Assembly: GCA_947579665.1 (NCBI GenBank)
Contig: OX388348.1
Span: forward strand, 3,596,001-3,660,000
Direction: 5' to 3'
Source: Sympetrum striolatum
Lineage: Eukaryota > Arthropoda > Insecta > Odonata > Libellulidae
DNA: 64,000 bases
Part shown: positions 14,985-25,700 of the stretch, piece after piece
Layout of the letters: each line of letters begins with the position of its first letter
Position numbering within the stretch: the first letter of the stretch is position 1
Program-made: the position numbers and the translations under genes
The notes under the pieces: generated by a model
What the model was told of the DNA's origin: nothing
The model's database searches: none
Seen by the model: only the letters and a program-made list of their open reading frames with translations

Positions 14985-15375
14985 TATTACAAATATTATT
15001 AAAAATCCCATATAATTTTTTATTACAAAAATTTATACGAGTATATTCACAAATTTATTCTTCCCTTCCCTCATAATACAAGTTTTTCAGGGTTCCCAGT
15101 AGGCCTTCATGGCTACCGTAGCGGTCCCGGGGACAAGTCCCCACCGTACATCAGCCTACCACCCTACTCCCCCTGTACTCGTCAAGCTCACTCGTCCTTA
15201 ATAGTTTTACCCAATCTTTCTACAAACTCCCTATGATGTTTTGGGAAGGGCTCCAAAACTCCTGCAGGCAATTCATTCCAATCTGTAACAGCACCATTTA
15301 GAAAAGAGAATTTACTAGGGTATATGTGGTGTTTATTATATAATAATATTCTGAGATACGGGTAACGATTTGCTA
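14985..15375 (-). mobile_element. 3' end of a Jockey/CR1-like non-LTR retrotransposon
   Basis: On the minus strand a frame ending at TGA (15188-15190) gives about 60 residues containing NGAVTDWNELPAGV and then PFPKHHREFVERLGKTI. That is the usual C-terminus of Jockey/CR1-type ORF2 proteins (a R.W..LP block just before the stop). About 200 nt of 3' UTR follows, ending in an A+T-rich ATTACAAAT-type repeat near 14985. Coding similarity stops near 15370, so the copy is severely 5'-truncated, as is usual for this class. It belongs to a different family from the LINE at 23258: the C-terminus and the tail differ. Confidence 0.65.
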
Positions 15376-16363
15376 TTTCTTCCCTCTTCAGCTTTAGGTA
15401 ACGTGCATTCGACTACAGCCGTTGATTGCGCCGATGTAGTTGCTTCTCTGTCGTCCGATTGGAGCGAACTCCGTATTCGCAGAGAATTCCAAATCAGACC
15501 ACGGAAAGCGGTGACCCCTTTCCCATTTGCAGTCCGTAATGGTACGCGTATCTGTCCGTCCAATGGCCACTCAGTTCCCATCGCTGCTCGAACTCCATCG
15601 ATTTGGACACTTTTGTGCGTAGCCCTGGGAAACAAAAGTTATCCGCTATTCAAATTTCCACAACAAAGGATGACGAATGGTAGTCATTTGTTCTGCCGGA
15701 ATCGTGCCTTTTTGAGTGGAAAGAGAATGCAATCTGCTTATTTGTAAAGCTAATGAACACAATAATCTCTTGTCTTAATATGCATGTAGAGGGTTGTACA
15801 TATTCAAGTATATGAATATTTTCGAATATATTTGGATTACAAATATATTGATTTTGCTTTTATAAATTGAAGCGAGGGCTTCAATTTATTGAAGGTGGTC
15901 TCCCTCGTAAAATTTGTTTTTTTTTGTGCATAGTAATCAATATTCGGCAAAATATCTGAAGTGGTCGATTATTTAACAAGGCTAATTATAAATGAAACAT
16001 GTTAAACAGTATAGCAAGTCTCTGTCTGTAATTATTAGATTTTGCGCGTCTGTTAAGAGAATTTTTTAGTAATGTGTGAATTTATTACTAGGCTGATTAT
16101 TTAGGAAATTTCGGTATCATGTATTTCATTATTTTCGTTTTATTAAGAAATTTTTAATGGATCACTTTGTTTGTTAATTTAGGTAAAGGATAATGCTCAC
16201 TTTTTTCTCCTTTTTGGAAAAAATTGTTGTGTTCCTAGTTCGTATAGGATACATTTTAATTTTACAAACATCGATAAATAGTTTATTTGAAAATATGGTA
16301 ATAAATCCCGCAATAAACATTATCATTAGCTATTAGAACCGTGCCATTTTTTACAAATTTAAT
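15376..16363. other. Noncoding stretch with a G+C-richer pocket
   Basis: From 15376 to about 15750 both strands stay open for about 100 codons, which goes with higher G+C content. Neither protein resembles a known family and no splice pattern is evident. The remainder is A+T-rich and featureless. Confidence 0.45.
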
Positions 16364-16415
16364 GATATATATATATATATATCATATGATATATATATAT
16401 ATATATATATATTAA

Positions 16416-16504
<89 letters not shown>

Positions 16505-16512
16505 ATTATTAT
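16364..16512. repeat. Compound (AT)n satellite with inverted blocks
   Basis: About 150 bp of almost pure alternating AT, broken by ATCATATGAT and TTAATGAT interruptions, then running into (TTA)n. The blocks are self-complementary and could extrude cruciforms. Confidence 0.95.
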
Positions 16513-19500
16513 AATCATAAAGCACGTAAATCTCTAACGTAAGCGTTGATGAATCGTCGTTAATTTCACCTAATGGCTTTACTGCTCATATTCAGAATTT
16601 TTAGAATAAATTATTGCCCGGGACTTTTAAATTACGCTGATATAATAAATTGATAATGACAAAATGTGCATTAAAAGAATAATTGTTTTCTCATTTATTA
16701 GTATCGCTTCCACTATCAATTTAGAAATGTTTGAGATGTAACTCTAAGCTTTGTATTCATTGAATGGCTTTCCATTAATGGAATCTATGTAGCTATATTT
16801 ACTAATTCACGAATAATAGGTGTAAATGAGTCAGTTTAGATAATATTGAAGTATTCATATATTTTCAATGGAGTCTAAATTAGAGATATTCGGCTCATCA
16901 CGGGATTTATACTCGTAATTTGGTGCAATTGAGTACACTCTACTAAATGTGGAGTAAAATCTCGGTTATTAAGCGTTTTGGCACGAATAATTTATTTTTA
17001 TAAAGATATATGAGCAATGGTATAAATCATCTGTTCAGTGGATTACTCGTGGCTCGAAAATTTTTTATCTCCTCATTTTAATATATATGTGTACTGCAAA
17101 TACCACTTTAATATCGAGGAGACCAATTTATGGTTTATTCGATACGATTCCGCCGCGTAACCACAATCATCAATGAGATGCGTTTTCATTTTCCCATTCA
17201 ATAACATTAACATATTCGTGTTATCCTTTCATGCCAACCATCGCAATACATCCGTTCCAAACACCATCCTTTTAAATGTAGGGCTAGTTCCCAGAGGCAG
17301 TGATTACCAGTCGTCAAACGGACATATTAATTATCTGCTTAATCATGCATAAAATACTGATTTACATTTGAAAAGCCCACTTTGCCTCCATATCAATTTA
17401 TCACGGTGTATATTTCATAATTTTGGTTTGCGGGTTTGAAAAATTCCAATGTGTATCTGAATGTGATGAAATCCGTGGTCAAACATATGACGTGTGCTTA
17501 AAACTTCGTCTGAATCTGGGAATCCCTAATTAACTCAGTTAAAATATAATTATAACTTTTGAAATACTTTCATTTTACGCAATATGTAAGGGATTCTTAA
17601 TGAAATGTGTTAAAAAAATATTTTATATTAGTACTTGTAGCTACAAAATTATATAATTTATATTTATATTTTTGAATATATCTATATTTTCTATCACTAT
17701 AACTTTACAATAATTAATCGTAATAACTTTGCTTTTCAGCGTATAAGTGTTTTAAATACATCACAATGTAAATTCAGCCAAATAACACCTTTTCGGAAGA
17801 AGTAGAGTACGTTTAAAATCCGGAACCACCTTTCTCTCCCTCGATACTTTCATTTGAATGGGGAGAAATAAAATATTTTGTGTTGGCAATACTTTAACGC
17901 CCTAGTTCCTTCGCAGAATGCTTGGCAGCTTCTCCCGGTCGCTTTAAAGGGAAGTTGAAGAGGAATAAGAAATGTATTTTTAAACTTCGGATGGTGTTAC
18001 ATTTTTCTCACGAATGCCTCATTAAGCTGAGCGATCACAGAGCACAAGAGATCGTCTATGGAAGCAGCCGATATTCCCCTAACAAAGGCCATGCAAAATA
18101 TTGTTAATGGCTCTCAGCGCTGTATACTCTGAAATAGCATCTTTACAAAGTTGAATTATTCGCCAACCAATCAATAATTAATGGCAAAAATGTTTGTATT
18201 TTAGAGAGATAAGTAAAATTAATATATTTATTCTGGTAATTATATTCATTAGTTGACGCAATAAGCTTATGCCTAATTATAAAGTAAATATGCATAAGTG
18301 GTATTAGGGATACATCCCTTAATCTCAGATTTCTCTATAAAAATTAAAAGATATGCTTTCAGGTAAAACTGGGTTAGGTCAAGGTCGAAATACACGTCTC
18401 GCTCGCAACAGCCTTGTGTCGATGAAGGATAAATTTTAATCAGTTTGATGCGTATTGATGCATTTGATGCAAGGTTTATAATATATTTTCTTTCGACTTA
18501 GCAACAGTCTTCAACTTAAATCATCATCCTTATGTATTTGTAACAAATCCATTCTGGTTTTAATTCATTCATTAATTTTGATGGAAACGAATTACATCAT
18601 AATAATAATTGTGAAATAAAGTTTTTTAATTACGCTGTTCTCGGCGAACAAATATAGCACTTTCAGAGATTAAATGTTTAAACTTTTGAAATATATTGCG
18701 GAAAATGTATCAATAAAAGTTTTTATAACATTTCTCCAATCGCCTTTGACAGGTACAATTGACGCATTTAATTATGCATTCCTGAAATGATGAATGATTG
18801 AATGAATTAAGTTACATCTTGAAACAGAAACTAATTCCGTATGAGATCCGAAGGAAAATGGGATGGATTTGCGGGAATTAATACGTTTAGAAGAATAATT
18901 GATAGGAACTTGGTGAATACACTAGCTACTGGATATTCCAAAGATTTCCATATAATCACAGTAAAAGATGTGTTATGTTATAAAATAAACGCACAAAAAA
19001 TGTTTTTATAACGGAATTTTCATGTCAGAATATTTCAACTTTTCTTCCATGATGAATTTCAGCATTCTACTCGTGAATAATGTAGTGATGGAATACTTTC
19101 AATCACTTTTTCGTTCGGTGTCACATTTCCCGAGAGAAGCTGGGATTGAAAGTAGCATTTCCTCGAGTCCAATAAGTGAATTTGCAGTCCGTGACTTATC
19201 AGATTTTATCGCCGCGCGTTTTTCAAGGACGGCGAAATATTGCCCTCATCATTTCACCAGAACCCTTCCTCGGGCAAAAGGGACTCAGCGAATTTGAATC
19301 CCTCTTTTTTGCCCCACCTTGCTCCTGCAGATCTTTCCACCATTTGCTTTCATTAATTCGGCCCGAATCGGCTCCGTGCGCTAGCTTAATAAATTTCGCT
19401 CCAGATCATAATTAACAGTCGCCGGAGCATGGCGAGTCCGTGTGAATCACGCCGAAATCAACTCGTTCTACAAACTGACAGATGTTGCAAGGAGTGGCGT

Positions 19501-19750
19501 GTAATCAATTTGGATCCTCTTTTCATTAAAGCTCCTATTTCGGGCAACGGGAGGCCATGATTTAAATATGAAATGTTGGAATGAGCTTGGTACCTCTGGC
19601 ATTACATCTTCACAAGGTGATTTTATAATTAAGCAGTTGGTCTATTACTTATATTTATCATTGTGGTGTTTCGGTTTTTGGGCACTATAAGTCTCCATGA
19701 AGACCTGAATAATTCTTAATCCTATCATTAAGCCGGTTGAGTATTTGATA
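16513..19750. other. Noncoding stretch, no gene recognised
   Basis: A+T-rich, with a G+C-richer pocket at about 19110-19520 that has overlapping open frames and no recognisable domain. That pocket contains a 17-mer (19277-19293) that recurs at 35577. No RNA gene or repeat end is visible. Confidence 0.5.
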
Positions 19751-19781
19751 TCTATTATATATAGACGTTTCTCCGGATATA

Positions 19782-19783
<2 letters not shown>

Positions 19784-19820
<37 letters not shown>
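19784..19820. repeat. (TA)n run at the Helitron/LTR junction
   Basis: Thirty-seven bases of alternating TA follow the Helitron 5' block and end exactly at the TG of the LTR at 19821. Confidence 0.9.
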
Positions 19821-19823
<3 letters not shown>

Positions 19824-20248
19824 GACGGTTTTTTCTTTATTAATTCAAAAAAAACGAAGAATCGGCTACACTGGCGTACTGACTATTACAGTGACGGTAC
19901 TTCGAGATGCTTTCTGATGGCCTCTGGTCTCCCGCTGGGTTGCCCTTCTCCTCTGCGCTCCACTATTCCTTTTTGCCTGAAGTGCTGTGCGACGATAGCC
20001 CCCAGAATCCACTCTTAACGACGTGAAAAATTCCCTACGACGTGGAATCCCTTCCAACAACCTGGAGAATTCATCCTCACTTCTTTCGTTCACCACGCTT
20101 ATATCTTAGTCCTTCGTGACTAGAGTGCAACCACACGCCACTTCCGTAAAATAAAAACAAATACATATCATAATACAAAAAATCATACGATACAAGTAAT
20201 AACAAAACAATCCAAAAATAACAATAGTCTTTATGCTATTTCGTTACA
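19821..20248 (-). mobile_element. Ty3/gypsy LTR (3' LTR, minus strand)
   Basis: The plus strand begins TGTGACGG and ends CGTTACA, giving the TG...CA ends expected of an LTR of 428 bp. On the minus strand it starts TGTAACG directly after a polypurine tract (20249-20260). It therefore lies 3' of the pol remnants encoded leftwards from 22290, as a 3' LTR should. No matching 5' LTR remains: the element breaks off near 22300. The 76-codon frame inside is not recognisable. Confidence 0.7.
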
Positions 20249-20260
20249 TCGCCCCCCTTA
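20249..20260 (-). other. Polypurine tract of the gypsy-like element
   Basis: On the minus strand TAAGGGGGGCGA lies immediately before the LTR start TGTAACG. This is the standard primer site for plus-strand DNA synthesis in LTR retrotransposons. Confidence 0.7.
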
Positions 20261-20519
20261 AATAGACAGCCGTTCGTTCCACTTACAAAAGATAAATCAA
20301 ATTGGAAATAGCTCAACATAATAAATTGGATCTTTTATACAAAATATACAAAAGGAACACATGTGATTCCCTTTTTACTTTTAAATAACAACATTGTATT
20401 AATTTTCTGGAACGAAACGGCATAGCTATTTACCATATCGTCACCTTAGAAAATATAAAAGAACATCCGTCATCCAGCTTCGATGGTTTCCGACCCGACG
20501 CCAGGTAATCCAGGACTGG

Positions 20520-21110
20520 GCACATACGGTTTAATATTCGCGTAATTATATACCCCCAGTTCTTTACCCTGCTCATCGGTTAGGTAACAAGAATTTGGTC
20601 CCTACATTCGAGTAATCCGAAATGACCCCGAATGCAAATGGAAAAATTTAAGGAATAATTGAGCTTGCGTATCTGATGCCCTCGGCGTACGCAGAAGCCT
20701 AATATTCGTAACTTCAAAAAGACGCGATTTACATTTTTGTCTTCGCTTTCTTTTGAAACCAAACTGAACGAATTTAGAAAACACTTCCATGACAACCAAA
20801 ATATTTTTGTATGTATACCTAGTTCCCGGCAAGGGGCCGTATATGTCCACGGAATATAATTGCCGAGGTTCTTCAGGTAAAATATTTTCCACTGGACCTT
20901 CATAATTACGGTTCGAGAGTTTTACCCGCTGACACCGGCCACAAAAGAACTTTCACCTCCCTTCGCATATTTTTCCAATAGTAAACATGCCGAAGCCAAT
21001 AAATAGTTTCGAATGCCCCACAGTGCCCGTTACTCGTATGCGCGAACCAAATTAAATCCTCGCGTACAACTATCGGTACCCATAATTTCCAATCATCCTT
21101 CCCTTTGCCA
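20520..21110 (-). pseudogene. Broken integrase region of the Ty3/gypsy-like pol
   Basis: Minus-strand fragments in different frames give an integrase layout. A His block (IWFAHTSNGHCGAFETIYW) comes first; after a frameshift there is a Cys pair (FFCGRCQRVK); then QLYSVDIYGPLPG carries the first Asp of the DDE core, followed by KNILVVMEVFSKFVQF. The second Asp and the Glu are not found, so the core appears internally deleted. A C-terminal tail (YLTDEQGKELGVYNYANIKPY) follows at about 20520-20590. With the His block out of frame and two catalytic residues missing, it cannot make an active integrase. Confidence 0.7.
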
Positions 21111-22290
21111 ACTTGAACAAATAATAAATCATTATTATCTTATATTTATTTACGTTTTTCGAAATCGCTTCAAATTCGGGGTCACTTTCTGGCAACAAAT
21201 TTAATAATCTTAAATATCTTTTCTCCATAGTCGGGTCTTTTCTTTGTAATTCCGACAGTTTTCTGGTAGAGCTAATTGGGAAGTCGACTATATTAAGGTT
21301 GGCCAATGCCACTACGAATTCATTATTTTTTGTCTTGTTTCTTCCGCTTCACCGGAAGGATTACGACTCAACCAATCAGCTATCTGATTTTTAGCAGCTG
21401 GACTATATTCTATAGAAAATGAGAATTCTTGTAAGATTAGAACCCATCGAGTCAGCCGCCCGTGATTTAACTTACATTTTAGCAAAAACGACAAGGCTTT
21501 ATGGTCCGTTAAAATAAGGAAATGCCGGTCTAAGATTATGTTCCAGAGCATTAAAAGAGCCCAAATAATATCAAGCCCCTCCTTTTCCGTTGTAGAATAC
21601 GCCAATTCTGGCCCTTTCAACGTCCTACTTATTATTGCGACTACTTCATGTTCTCCTTCGTCCCCCGTTTGATACAAAACCGCCCCTATACCTGCCTCAG
21701 AGCTATCCGTTTGCAGGTAGAATTCCTTCGTGAAATCTGGATATTTTAACATAACCGAGGATAAGAAGGTTCTCTTTGTCCTCTCAAATGCTTCGTTCAT
21801 CGTTTTGTCCCATAGCCATTTCGCACCCTTCTTTAAAAGTGAAAGCAAAGGTAAAATCACGTACGAATATCCTCTACAAAAACGCGCAAAGTAATTACAG
21901 AACCCCAAAAATCTTCTCAGTTGCTTCACATTCCTTGGAGGCTGCATTTCTTGAATCGTGTTTATTCTTTCGGGGTCGACTTTTATTTCCTTGGTAGTGA
22001 GAATATGTCCCAAATATGACACCTGCTCGACACAAAAACGGGATTTAGTTAGGTTTAATGTCATATTCGCCTCCAAAAATTTCTTGAAAACGCTTTTCAG
22101 ATTATTCAAGTGGTCTTCGAAAGAGTCTGACGTTATTAACAGGTCGTCCACACAGTAAGAAACAAACGTAAACGTATATCCACCGAGTCTAAGCAACGAA
22201 TCAACGCGGATGCACTATGACGTAGCCCTTTAAATAAGTCCTCCTCTATCACTGAACTTCGCTGCCGGTGTCGATCAGCGCTGGCACCTT
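21070..22290 (-). pseudogene. Ty3/gypsy-like protease trace, partial RT and RNase H
   Basis: At about 22250-22290 the minus strand encodes ALIDTGSEV, a retroviral-type aspartic protease active site, followed at once by stops. The next recognisable block (GLRHSASALIRCLDSV) already belongs to the middle of the RT palm, so the rest of the protease and the RT fingers are deleted. The open frame 22196-21312 (294 codons) then carries CVDD (residues 15-18, where the family has YVDD), the RT thumb/connection, and a complete RNase H with D164, E206, D231 and D274 in place. A frameshift near 21312 leads into the linker before the integrase. The element is dead but not ancient: long frames survive. Confidence 0.8.
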
Positions 22291-22456
22291 CACCCTTCAA
22301 TTAAAGATTATAAATACATTTCATATGCATGCAGTATGCAAGCAACATTTTACTCGTACCTATATATACATTCATTCATTCACTCATTCATAGGGGATCA
22401 AAATTCTAACCATGTTCACAAGTGCCACTGACTTGAAATTTTTACGACATATTGGC

Positions 22457-22565
22457 TGGACAGCGCGTTTGCCTTTGGTGAAAGCGGTCCCGGGTTCGAC
22501 TCCCGGTTGGAGCCAATGTGCGAAATGACCTAAGCTGTCGATGCACTTTTAACAATACTACTACC
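22457..22565 (+). repeat. Short tRNA-derived SINE with 10-bp target duplication
   Basis: A 109-bp insert begins GCTGGACAGCGCG (A-box-like) and has a perfect T-arm and B-box (CCGGG TTCGACT CCCGG) at about 22493-22508. It ends in CAATACTACTACC. It is flanked by identical 10-mers CGACATATTG at 22447-22456 and 22566-22575. The homologous Helitron sequence near 51.99 kb runs across this point without the insert. Flanking duplication plus an empty site makes this the best-supported retroposition event in the window. Confidence 0.8.
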
Positions 22566-22575
22566 CGACATATTG

Positions 22576-23257
22576 ACCATAACGTGTAACCTCCAGAAAA
22601 AGGCCGACTTTGAACCTCGGTGTCATGGGTTCGATTCCAGAAGGCCCCAAAATCACGATTTTCTCCATAAGAATACATGGTGGGGATTTTCGAAAATTTT
22701 TTAGTGGCACTTCCCGGAAAACTAGAGAGTCGAATTTCGAGGGATCGCTAGGAGCCGTGGATATCCAACGAAAATAAAAAGTTATCTTCGAATATTGTCC
22801 ATGGTTCGATGCTAGGTCGGGGCAAAAATCGGCCGTTTAAAATGTATTGTAGCGATTTTTAAGATTTTGTTTGGATCCTTTCCCGATGGCATGGGAACGT
22901 GAAATTCGGCATGTGGTTAGAGATCATAAATATCTTTAATAAACAAATTTTATATATTCGCTAACGGTCCTTGGTTCGATCCCAGAGGGCCATTTACATT
23001 CCTCTATTCATTTCTTATGGAGATAACGGAAACAAATTTTAGGTACTTCCCGGCATGATATCAACTTCAAACTTTGTACGAAATAAGATCAAGTTCTAAC
23101 AGGTCATTCTGTGCAATCACATCTTACAGTAGGTACTGGGTTCGACACCAGGCGTCTCTACAATCAGTAACTGATCCTATTTTTAATAATTATTTTGAAC
23201 CCTTTCCCAATAATATAGAAACTTGAAATTCGGCATATAGATAGAGATCATTGATAT
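22576..23257 (+). repeat. Helitron modules with B-box-like motifs, array A
   Basis: Four GGTTCGA motifs occur at about 22627, 22803, 22973 and 23138, roughly 165-175 bp apart. Each is followed by a loosely conserved body: a segment like TTTCTTATGGAGATAACGG or CTCCATAAGAATACATGG, then ACTTCCCGG and ATCAACTTCAAACT or a relative. The same modules recur in array B (49.6-50.8 kb) in both orientations. A fifth motif at 25650 lies just beyond the LINE insertion and continues the series. No A-box was found upstream of them. The function is unknown; they look like diverged tandem copies of one ancestral unit. Confidence 0.7.
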
Positions 23258-25612
23258 CTACATCTACATCTACATTAATACCCTACAAGCCGCCTTTCGG
23301 CGTGTGGCAGGGGGTGTAAACACCAGTTGAATCTAAATTACTTCCTTATTCGATTGTTGTCACGTATTGTTCGCGGAAAGAATGAATCTCTGAAACGATT
23401 CGTCCTAGCATCTATTTCTCTTAACTTACGGTCATTATCGGATCGACCGACGTAGCAGGGGGGTTGCATGATACCGATTGTATCTTTGGAAAATGTAGTT
23501 TCCCTGAATTTATTAAGCAATCGCAGCCTAGCTTCCAATCTCCTTTCTTTCAAGGATTCCCAACCTACGTCTGAGAGCATTTTTGTAACGCTTGCTTTTT
23601 TATCGTAGCATTTCTTAACAAAACGAACCGCTTTACGCTGCACTTTCTCGAGTTCGCGAGTACACGTTTCATCTGCCGGATCCCATATACTTGCCGCATA
23701 TTCCAGAAGGGGTCTGACCAAGGTAAAATAACATCGCTCTCTCACCTTTTCGTCGCATTTACCGACAATACGCTTTACAAAGCCAAGCCTTTTACTTGCT
23801 TTGCCGCAGATTTTTCGAATATGCGTGCTCCAATTTAAGTTATTAGTAATGTTGATCCCGAGATATTTAACTGAATCTACTACTTTGATACTAATTCCAT
23901 TAATTTTGTATGGGTGATTTGGACGCATTTTTTTCTTTTCGAAGAAATTAACTACGGAGCATTTACTTACGTTAATATTTAGTTCCCATTTTTCGCACCA
24001 CCTTTGGATGAGGACTAAATCGTTTGAGAGAGATGTCCGGTCTTCCTCGTTTGTTATTTCCCTATATATAACCGAGTCATCCGCAAATATCCTCACATTA
24101 CTAACTATCTCGTCACTCAAGTCATTGATATAAATAAGGAAAAGAAGAGGTCCAATTACACTGCCTTGAGGTACGCCAGAGGTAACTTTGACTCTATTTG
24201 AGCTAACGCCATCCAGTACAACTTGTTGTTCCCTCTCGTAGAGAAAATCCTTAACCCAGTCGACTACTTCCTTGTTAATGCCCGCTAGTTTTAGTTTGTA
24301 AATTAGTTTGTAGTGGGGGACTCTATCGAATGCTTTTTTGAAATCTAGGAAAATAGCGTCCACTTACTTTTTACTTTCGGCGGACTTTAAGATATCGTGT
24401 ACAAATAGAGCAAGTTGGGTTTCACATGATCGGGACTTACGAAAACCATGCTGGTTTGCGTCGAGGAATTCATTTCTATCTAAAAATCCCATGAGTGAGC
24501 TTACGACGATATGTTCCATTACCTTTCCGGACAGCGAAGTTAATGATATAGGTCTATAATTTCCTGGGTCCTCCTTTAATCCGCTTTTGTAAACAGGAGT
24601 AATATTAGCTAATTTCCAATCGGATGGGACCCTACCTTCATTTATCGATTTACAAAATATAATTTTGAGATAAGGGGCGACGCTTTCTGCCAGTTCTTTA
24701 AGCACTCTTGCTGGGATGCCTTCTGGCCCTGGCGACTTATTTGGCTTAATTTTGCGTAATATTTTAACTATACCGTCTGTCGTAAAAGTTATATTTGGCA
24801 TGGAATCCAGTATATTAACCTTAGGGAGGATCTCTATGTTACAATCTGATGTGAATACGCTTTGGTAAAATTCGTTTAGAATATTCGCTTTCCTCTTCGA
24901 ATCGCAAGTAATGTTACCTTCGATATCCCTTATCGAGCTCACTGTTTGTATCTTTCCCTGTACCTCTCTAACGTAGGACCAGAAAGCTTTAGGGTCTTCC
25001 TCTAAACATTCCCCAAGTATTTTCTTTTTAAAGTTGCTGTGGGCGTTACGCATAGCTCGCTTGGTGTCGCATTTTGCTTTCTTGTGCTTTTCTAGTAATA
25101 GTGATCGTGGTGGATTTGGAACAAGCTGATCTATTCCCTTAAAAGCCTTTACTTTTCCGTGCAAATCTCTTTGTTTGCGGAGAGCCCTTCTAACCTCTTT
25201 ATCGTACCATCTGGGCTCGCAATCATTTTTAGAGTATTTCGAAGGTATATACAAATCTATATATTTATGCATTATCTCCACGAATGATTTCCATGTATCC
25301 TCAGTGTTGTTGTTGCTTACGCTCGACTTAAATGAATTAAAATCGGTAGTTAGTTTTACGTTAAATTCCTCGAATTTGGCTTTGGAATAGAGATAAATTT
25401 TGCGTTTGGGTTTCTTATACTTGCTAAGGTTTATCTCGATATCTGCAAAAACGCCTTTGTGGTCTCCAAGACCTTCGTCAATCGAAATGTTCTCTATGCG
25501 CTCAGGAAAGTTAATTAAAAGGAGATCGAGTATATTGTCACCCCTGGTTGGCGATTTTACTGCTTGACTTAGTGAGTTTTTCTGAAGTAAATTTAATAAC
25601 TTTTTAATATGT
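23258..25612 (-). mobile_element. Jockey-like non-LTR retrotransposon, 5'-truncated
   Basis: The minus-strand 3' end carries a TGTAGA-type hexanucleotide tail (23258-23274) preceded by a G+C-rich stem (GCCGAAAGGCGGC). The 5' boundary near 25605-25612 is inferred because sequence to its right (TTTCAAATAC...GGATTCCTTGATCGTCC) matches the Helitron module at 50.53-50.58 kb in reverse complement. The body encodes the end of an AP endonuclease and a full reverse transcriptase. Total about 2.35 kb. The LINE inserted into the Helitron-like element and is younger than it. Confidence 0.85.
23338..25612 (-). pseudogene. LINE ORF2: endonuclease tail and reverse transcriptase with one stop
   Basis: One frame runs the whole length and is broken by a single TAA at 24364-24366. 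The upstream part (about 415 codons) starts inside the endonuclease (GDNILDLLLI, then GLGDHKGVF, matching the usual DH active-site block), then a linker and RT blocks SPGPEGIPARVLK, NYRPISLTSLSGK and QHGFRKSRSCETQL. The downstream part (341 codons) has FLDFKKAFD, SGVPQGSVIGPLL and FADD at residues 93-96, and ends near FFPRTIRD. All catalytic RT aspartates remain. The stop lies between the QHGFRK block and the first catalytic Asp, so no functional polymerase is made. The apparent start at 25689 lies in host sequence and is not the real start. Confidence 0.85.
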
Positions 25613-25700
25613 TTCAAATACCTAATTTTAGGATTCCTTGATCGTCCTTGGTTCGAATCCAAAAAGCCTACTAAATGAGAATAAAACATAATTCAATAAA

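Larger units (their letters stand above)
19751..25700 (+). mobile_element. Helitron-like element carrying three nested insertions
   Basis: The 5' end is read at 19750|19751 as A|TCTATTATATATAGACG. It is the reverse complement of the end of the minus-strand element at 51569-52095, including the shared GACGTTTCTCCGGATATACC block. After a (TA)n run the element is interrupted by an LTR retroelement (19821 to about 22300). It resumes by about 22301-22380 with sequence (GGGGATCAAAATTCTAACC, then GCCACTGACTTGAAATT) that follows the same block at 51.9-52.05 kb. It is then interrupted by a SINE (22457-22565) and by a LINE (23258-25612), and fades out after about 25680. No 3' hairpin or CTRR terminus was found, so it is truncated. 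No Rep or helicase coding sequence is present; it is non-autonomous. Confidence 0.6.

Noticed and set aside
15376..15747. Open frames of about 100-125 codons on both strands
   Set aside because: Neither resembles a known protein, both arise from higher G+C content, and part of the minus frame overlaps a LINE tail read in another frame.
22442..22678. 78-codon minus-strand frame
   Set aside because: It runs antisense across the SINE and B-box modules and is an accident.
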